Of a DNA stretch of 64,000 bases, positions 59,542 to 64,000 are shown piece after piece. The position numbers and the translations under genes are program-made. This stretch comes from Klebsiella huaxiensis (GTDB taxonomy: Bacteria; Pseudomonadota; Gammaproteobacteria; Enterobacterales; Enterobacteriaceae). Numbering within the stretch: the first letter of the stretch is position 1; every line of letters begins with the position of its first letter. Below the pieces are notes generated by a model. That model did no database searches, was not told the origin of the DNA, and saw only the letters and a list, made by a program, of their open reading frames with translations. The stretch covers positions 3,472,001-3,536,000 of the forward strand of contig NZ_CP036175.1 of the NCBI RefSeq assembly GCF_003261575.2. The letters run 5' to 3'.

Positions 59542-60000
59542 ATGAAACAAGACGGCAAAGTTCTTTATTATATCTTCCTCAGCATTGGCATCGTGACGAT
59601 GCTCATCTCCGCCGCTATTTTTTATTATCAATATCGCGCCAACAGCAACGTTATCCATACCACCGGTATTATCGTTGATACCGAATTGCGCAGAAGCAAC
59701 CCCAACGCCAAAGGGACAAAACGCAACAAAGCCACCTGGCGTCCCGTTGTCGCCTTCCGCCCGACGCCGGATTACACGCTCATTTTTAAATCAAAGAGCG
59801 GTAATTCCCTTTATGAAAACAGCGAGGGAGAAACCGTCGATGTTATTTATCCTCCCGGACAACCGCATCAGGCCAGGATCCATAGCCCATGGATGAATTT
59901 TTTTAAATGGGGTTTTTTAGGTCTTATTGGCATCATTTTTACCGCCGCCAGCCTGCTTATTCGCCCTTCCTCTAAAAAGAAACGGAGGATAGTCCAGTGA
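59542..60000 (+). CDS. DUF3592 membrane protein
   Basis: The product is 152 residues. Membrane segment 1 (about 9-29) and segment 2 (about 121-141) frame a beta-type extracytoplasmic domain with VVAFRPTPDYTLIFKSKSGN and EGETVDVIYPPGQPHQARI, the DUF3592 pattern. Function unknown. AAGGA lies upstream of the ATG. Its stop overlaps the next start (GTGA), so the two genes are coupled. Confidence 0.75.
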   Translation: MKQDGKVLYYIFLSIGIVTMLISAAIFYYQYRANSNVIHTTGIIVDTELRRSNPNAKGTKRNKATWRPVVAFRPTPDYTLIFKSKSGNSLYENSEGETVDVIYPPGQPHQARIHSPWMNFFKWGFLGLIGIIFTAASLLIRPSSKKKRRIVQ

Positions 60001-60779
60001 GAAAATTCATTATCCTGTTCTGTGGCCTGTTCTGTCTTTCACTCGCTTATTCCGCCAGCGCAGTTTCAACGCCTGACATCGAAGGATACTTTACTGATAC
60101 CACCAATACGGTTTCCAGTAAGAGCGACATTATCCAGCGCGCTGAGCGTTTCAAAAAGCAAACGGGAATAACGCCGTTTATTCTGCTGACTCAGCAAGAA
60201 ACCCTTTTGCAGGTGAAAAAAGCGCAACTACTGCAATCGGCAAAACGACTGGCTGATGAAAATCAGGGCTTCCTGCTGCTGATTATCACCACCGATAGCC
60301 GCCAGGTTGAGCTGATTGCGGACCCGAAGGCGCTGCCTCGTCTGCAAGCCAGTCACGCGGCCTTAATCATTGAGAATCACACCCTCGCCTATTGGCAGAA
60401 TGGTCTGTGGTTCCAGGGGCTCAATACCGCGCTGGACGTACTACAGGCGGCGCTATTACAGCAGCCCACGCCGCCGCTCACCTGGTATGCTTCGTCGGAT
60501 GCGCCCTACAAGAACGATTTGCCCGGCCATCCGCTCGGTTTTCTCTTCTGGGTGCTGGCGTTTATGGCCTTCACATGGTGTTTCCGCTTCACCACCCGCT
60601 GGCGCTATGCGCTGAAGTTCACGCTGGCCATGACGATAGCCAACCTCTTTTATCAGGCGCTGTGCCTGTTCTTAAGTCACGGCGGGTTCTCACTGCACAA
60701 AATTGCTCCGCTATGGGCGGTGCTTATCGGCTTCTGTACCTTTCTGGCCACCTGGCTATGGACGCGCAAGCGGCGCTGA
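59997..60779 (+). CDS. TPM-domain membrane protein
   Basis: The product is 260 residues from a GTG start. A signal peptide ends YSASA. The periplasmic TPM domain follows (residues about 25-150: VSSKSDIIQRAERFKKQTGI and RLADENQGFLLLIITTDSRQ). Three C-terminal membrane segments (about 178-250) close it. TPM domains occur in proteins that assist photosystem repair or lipid and thiol handling; here the role is unknown. With the coupled DUF3592 gene it forms a small envelope unit. Confidence 0.7.
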   Translation: MRKFIILFCGLFCLSLAYSASAVSTPDIEGYFTDTTNTVSSKSDIIQRAERFKKQTGITPFILLTQQETLLQVKKAQLLQSAKRLADENQGFLLLIITTDSRQVELIADPKALPRLQASHAALIIENHTLAYWQNGLWFQGLNTALDVLQAALLQQPTPPLTWYASSDAPYKNDLPGHPLGFLFWVLAFMAFTWCFRFTTRWRYALKFTLAMTIANLFYQALCLFLSHGGFSLHKIAPLWAVLIGFCTFLATWLWTRKRR

Positions 60780-60786
60780 ATTTACC

Positions 60787-60811
60787 CCGCTGGCCCGATT
60801 TCAGCCAGCGG
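60787..60811. terminator. Hairpin between convergent genes
   Basis: CCGCTGGC and GCCAGCGG form a perfect 8-bp stem around a 9-nt loop, with no T run. Confidence 0.5.
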
Positions 60812-60827
60812 TGGCTATAGCGAATGG

Positions 60828-61121
60828 TTACGCTCTTAGCGGATGAATTCTCGATTTAACCAATGCTTCCTCAACGTCAAAATCCGCCAGCGGGTAGTTG
60901 GTCGCCACCAGATAAAATCGGCCATCTTGCGCCGGGTATTCATGTACGTTGTAGTTCACCATTTTGGGCTGCACGGAGGCGGAATCTGCATTGGCGGCGT
61001 AACGCTGAACCGGCGTTGAGTATTTCGAACGGACCTGGAGAGAGTGGGTTTTAATATCACTGTAGATTTCACCGTGATGTTCGTCGCCGAGAATAAGGTA
61101 GTCAACATACTCAGTGGCCAT
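60828..61121 (-). CDS. Small conserved-looking protein, unknown
   Basis: The product is 97 residues, soluble, with no signal peptide, membrane segment or cysteines. It begins ATEYVDYLILGDEHHGEIYS and has a beta-rich pattern that fits a small single-domain protein. An AGAAGGA ribosome site lies 5-6 bases before the ATG, and hairpins or REP sequences lie on both sides. I do not recognise the family. Confidence 0.55.
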   Translation of the reverse strand: MATEYVDYLILGDEHHGEIYSDIKTHSLQVRSKYSTPVQRYAANADSASVQPKMVNYNVHEYPAQDGRFYLVATNYPLADFDVEEALVKSRIHPLRA

Positions 61122-61236
61122 GGTTATATTCCTTCTCTGTTACCTGAGTTAAGGATCATGCCACAAATGAATATTTGATAATGCCTCGTTAGTCACAATG
61201 TTATTTTTTTGTAAATCAAAAACAGTATTGAAAATT

Positions 61237-61327
61237 CCCGGGAGCGGTGCTGCGCACCTGTCCGGGCTACCAGACCGCACCGGCCCTGTAGCCCAGGCAA
61301 GGCGCGGCCTTACCGCGCCGTACCCGG
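61237..61327. repeat. REP/BIME-like sequences
   Basis: CCCGGGAGCGGTGCTGCGCA… through GTCCGGGCTAC (61237-61270) and an inverted, more diverged mate beginning GTAGCCCAGGCAAGGCGCGG (61288) form a BIME-like pair just beyond the tktB stop. Confidence 0.7.
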
Positions 61328-61341
61328 GTGGGGTGAAAGGA

Positions 61342-63345
61342 CTACAGCAGCGCTTTCGCTTTGGCGACAACGTTATCCACGGTGAAGCCAAACTCTTCAA
61401 ACAGCAGCTCAGCCGGAGCAGATTCGCCGAAGGTAGTCATGCCGACGATAGCGCCGTTCAGGCCCACGTATTTGAACCAGTAGTCAGCGATGCCCGCTTC
61501 AACGGCTACGCGAGCAGAGACGGCTTTCGGCAGCACGGCTTCACGGTAAGCCGCATCCTGCTTGTCGAATGCATCAGTGGACGGCATGGAAACCACGCGC
61601 GCCTTCACGCCTTCGGCAGTCAGTTTTTCGTAAGCGGCTACAGCCAGCTCCACTTCTGAACCGGTGGCGATGAAAATCAGCTCTGGCTGGCCAGCGCAAT
61701 CTTTCAGCACGTAACCACCGCGGGCGACGTTCGCCAGCTGCTCTTCGGTACGCTCCTGCTGCGCCAGGTTCTGACGAGAGAGGATCAGCGCGGTCGGGCC
61801 ATCTGCACGCTCAACGCCGTATTTCCACGCGATAGCTGATTCAACCTGGTCACACGGACGCCATGTGGACATGTTTGGCGTGACGCGCAGGGAAGCCACC
61901 TGCTCAACCGGCTGGTGAGTCGGGCCGTCTTCGCCCAGACCGATGGAGTCGTGGGTATACACCATCACCTGACGCTGCTTCATGAGAGCCGCCATACGCA
62001 CCGCGTTACGGGCGTATTCCACGAACATCAGGAAGGTGGAGGTGTACGGCAGGAAACCGCCGTGCAGCGAGATACCGTTGGCAATCGCGGTCATACCGAA
62101 CTCGCGCACACCGTAGTGGATGTAGTTGCCTGCGGCGTCTTCGTTAATCGCTTTAGAACCAGACCAGATGGTCAGGTTAGACGGTGCCAGGTCAGCGGAG
62201 CCGCCGAGGAATTCCGGCAGCAGAGGGCCAAAGGCTTCGATGGCATTCTGGGACGCTTTACGGCTGGCGATTTTCGCCGGATTCGCCTGCAGCTTAGCGA
62301 TGAACTCATTCGCTTTCGCATCGAAGTCAGACGGCATATCGCCTTTCATACGACGGGTGAATTCTGCCGCTTCCTGCGGGAAGGCTTTCGCATAAGCCGC
62401 GAACTTCTCGTTCCAGGAGGCTTCTTTCGCCTGACCGGCTTCTTTCGCATCCCACTGCGCATAGATATCAGACGGGATTTCAAAGGCCGGGTGTTTCCAG
62501 CCGAGTGCTTCGCGGGTCAGCGCGATTTCCGCGTCGCCCAGCGGTGCGCCGTGGGAGTCGTGGGTGCCCTGTTTGTTCGGAGAACCGAAACCGATGATGG
62601 TTTTGCACATCAGCAGAGACGGTTTGTCGGTAACAGCACGTGCTTCTTCCACCGCGCGTTTAATCGAGTCAGCATCGTGACCGTCTACACCACGAACAAC
62701 GTGCCAGCCGTAAGCTTCGAAACGCTTCGCGGTATCGTCAGTAAACCAGCCTTCAACGTGACCGTCGATGGAGATGCCGTTGTCGTCATAGAACGCCACC
62801 AGCTTGCCCAGTTTCAGGGTACCGGCCAGGGAGCATACCTCGTGGGAGATACCTTCCATCATGCAGCCGTCGCCCATGAAGGCGTAGGTGAAGTGGTCAA
62901 CAATGTCGTGACCCGGACGGTTGAACTGCGCCGCCAGCGTTTTCTCCGCAATCGCCATACCCACCGCATTGGCAATACCCTGCCCCAGTGGCCCGGTGGT
63001 GGTTTCGACACCCGGGGTGTAACCCACTTCCGGATGGCCCGGCGTTTTGGAATGCAGCTGGCGGAAGCTCTGCAAATCGTTCAGTGATACATCGTAGCCC
63101 GTCAGATGCAGCAGGCTGTAAATCAGCATCGAGCCGTGACCGTTGGAAAGTACGAAGCGGTCACGATCGGCCCATGCCGGGTTGTTCGGGTTGTGCTGCA
63201 GGAAGTCCCGCCACAGGACCTCCGCAATATCCGCCATCCCCATCGGCGCGCCGGGGTGGCCGGAGTTGGCTTTCTGTACCGCATCCATACTCAGGGCACG
63301 CAGCGCGTTGGCGCACAGGCGGCGGGTATTATTCGTTGTGTTCAT
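61342..63345 (-). CDS. tktB: Transketolase, TktB-type
   Basis: The product is 667 residues, the length of E. coli TktB. Thiamine diphosphate-binding GDGCMMEGISHEVCSLAGTL (GDG then the N-containing end) and the substrate motif NGHGSMLIYSLLHLTGYD are present. The C-terminal half has the catalytic glutamate region REFGMTAIANGISLHGGFL and SIGLGEDGPTHQPVEQ. It transfers two-carbon units in the non-oxidative pentose phosphate pathway. It follows talA by 18 bases, the talA-tktB pair of E. coli, which supports the symbol. Five upstream codons are open but the ATG at 63345 follows GGGGA. Confidence 0.9.
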   Translation of the reverse strand: MNTTNNTRRLCANALRALSMDAVQKANSGHPGAPMGMADIAEVLWRDFLQHNPNNPAWADRDRFVLSNGHGSMLIYSLLHLTGYDVSLNDLQSFRQLHSKTPGHPEVGYTPGVETTTGPLGQGIANAVGMAIAEKTLAAQFNRPGHDIVDHFTYAFMGDGCMMEGISHEVCSLAGTLKLGKLVAFYDDNGISIDGHVEGWFTDDTAKRFEAYGWHVVRGVDGHDADSIKRAVEEARAVTDKPSLLMCKTIIGFGSPNKQGTHDSHGAPLGDAEIALTREALGWKHPAFEIPSDIYAQWDAKEAGQAKEASWNEKFAAYAKAFPQEAAEFTRRMKGDMPSDFDAKANEFIAKLQANPAKIASRKASQNAIEAFGPLLPEFLGGSADLAPSNLTIWSGSKAINEDAAGNYIHYGVREFGMTAIANGISLHGGFLPYTSTFLMFVEYARNAVRMAALMKQRQVMVYTHDSIGLGEDGPTHQPVEQVASLRVTPNMSTWRPCDQVESAIAWKYGVERADGPTALILSRQNLAQQERTEEQLANVARGGYVLKDCAGQPELIFIATGSEVELAVAAYEKLTAEGVKARVVSMPSTDAFDKQDAAYREAVLPKAVSARVAVEAGIADYWFKYVGLNGAIVGMTTFGESAPAELLFEEFGFTVDNVVAKAKALL

Positions 63346-63363
63346 CAGGATATTCCCCACGCC

Positions 63364-64000
63364 TTACAGCATCTGCTGAATCTGGTTTTCCAGTTTGACC
63401 TGATCGACGGCGAACAGCCGGATCCCCTCCGCCAGTTTTTCCACCGCCATCGGATCCTGGTGGTGCTGCCAGAGGAACTCAGCCTGGGTCATCGGGCTGG
63501 GACGGGTTTCCGTCACGTTACCAGGCACCAGCTGACGGGTCAGCGCACCTTCGCTGGCGGCCAGCTCATCAAGCAGCGCCGGGGAGATGGTCAGACGGTC
63601 ACAGCCCGCCAGCGCCTGGATCTGCTCAATGCGACGGAAGCTGGCCCCCATCACCACGGTGTCGTAGCCGTGGGATTTGTAGTACTGATAAATCTGGCGC
63701 ACGGAAACCACGCCCGGATCGCAGTCCACCTGATACTCCGCCTGCGGCTGATTTTTCTGATACCAGTCGTAAATACGCCCGACAAACGGCGAGATTAAAA
63801 AGACGCCCGCTTCGGCGCAGGCCCGCGCCTGAGCAAAAGAGAACAGCAGGGTCAGGTTGCAGTTGATGCCGCTCTGCTCCAGCTCTTCGGCGGCGCGAAT
63901 GCCCTCCCAGGTGGCGGCAAGTTTGATAAGGATACGCTCCGGCCCAATGCCGTTCTTTTCGTACATCTGGATAAGCTTGCGCGCTTTCGACACGCACATC
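63364..64000 (-). CDS. talA: Transaldolase A, 5' end cut off by the window
   Basis: 212 C-terminal residues are visible of about 316. The Schiff-base lysine is in RILIKLAATWEGIRAAEELE. The family stretches NCNLTLLFSFAQARACAEAG and FLISPFVGRIYDWYQ follow. It transfers dihydroxyacetone units in the pentose phosphate pathway. Placement before tktB and similarity to E. coli TalA favour talA over talB. The reading frame runs off the window edge, so the ATG at 63999 is internal. Confidence 0.9.
   Translation of the reverse strand, partial: MCVSKARKLIQMYEKNGIGPERILIKLAATWEGIRAAEELEQSGINCNLTLLFSFAQARACAEAGVFLISPFVGRIYDWYQKNQPQAEYQVDCDPGVVSVRQIYQYYKSHGYDTVVMGASFRRIEQIQALAGCDRLTISPALLDELAASEGALTRQLVPGNVTETRPSPMTQAEFLWQHHQDPMAVEKLAEGIRLFAVDQVKLENQIQQML

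Noticed and set aside
61915..63087. A 390-codon open frame opposite tktB
   Set aside because: It is the complement of a highly conserved transketolase with strong codon bias, which often leaves long antisense frames. It has no ribosome site or recognisable domain.
1..64000. CRISPR array, tRNA or rRNA genes
   Set aside because: No regularly spaced repeats and no cloverleaf or rRNA-like sequence were seen; the ERIC and REP copies are dispersed and of different kind.

Overview
The window is chromosomal DNA from an enterobacterium close to Escherichia coli but not E. coli itself. Gene content and order (yeaG-yeaH, dgcJ-yeaK-yeaL-nimR-nimT-yeaO-yoaF-dgcP-yoaKJ-leuE, then icd-rluE-nudJ-mnmA-hflD-purB-phoPQ-roxA-pepT-potABCD) follow E. 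coli. Extra genes, ERIC and REP elements and a moved talA-tktB pair point to the Klebsiella/Raoultella/Enterobacter group. I cannot fix the genus from sequence alone.

Layout. 1-3215: yeaG (5' end cut off) and yeaH, separated by a long ERIC element. 3184-10909: a compact, degenerate prophage-like island of about 7.7 kb, inserted at the 3' end of yeaH. It holds a tail-type fragment, a gp53-like baseplate protein, a protein with a SWIM-like zinc motif, a membrane/coiled-coil protein, SOS-controlled umuDC, a candidate type I toxin-antitoxin pair, a disrupted xis and a lambda-type integrase. 10980-24600: a GT9 glycosyltransferase, two diguanylate cyclases (dgcJ, dgcP), a GPH transporter with a GH31 glycosidase, and the yea/yoa genes. 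24728-35537: leuE, an lpxP-like acyltransferase, a methyltransferase and the complete ferric citrate system fecIRABCDE. 35671-41235: an HD/HD-GYP protein, a GGDEF protein, an APH(6)-like kinase and a zone of gene remnants. 41336-59357: the conserved icd-to-potD block, with an added SH3-like gene, an MFS/HxlR pair and a broken RAYT transposase among REP sequences. 59389-64000: ERIC, small envelope genes, then tktB and the 3' part of talA.

How the genes work together. FecA/FecR/FecI signal ferric citrate at the surface and FecBCDE import it; Fur-like and FecI-type promoter sites are visible. PhoPQ carries a PhoP box with an adjacent -10, which fits autoregulation. Four c-di-GMP genes (two known cyclases, one extra GGDEF protein and one HD-GYP protein) lie within 27 kb. 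mnmA, hflD, purB, icd and tal/tkt are housekeeping genes.

The most interesting signal is at 8420-8985 inside the island. A 36-codon hydrophobic reading frame on the minus strand has a good ribosome site, a strong promoter about 210 nt upstream and a terminator. Next to it and divergent is a short terminator-ended transcription unit. The predicted 5' end of that short RNA is perfectly complementary over 23 nt to the toxin leader. This is the layout of tisB/istR-, dinQ/agrB- and zorO/orzO-type type I toxin-antitoxin loci. No tRNA, rRNA or CRISPR array was seen.
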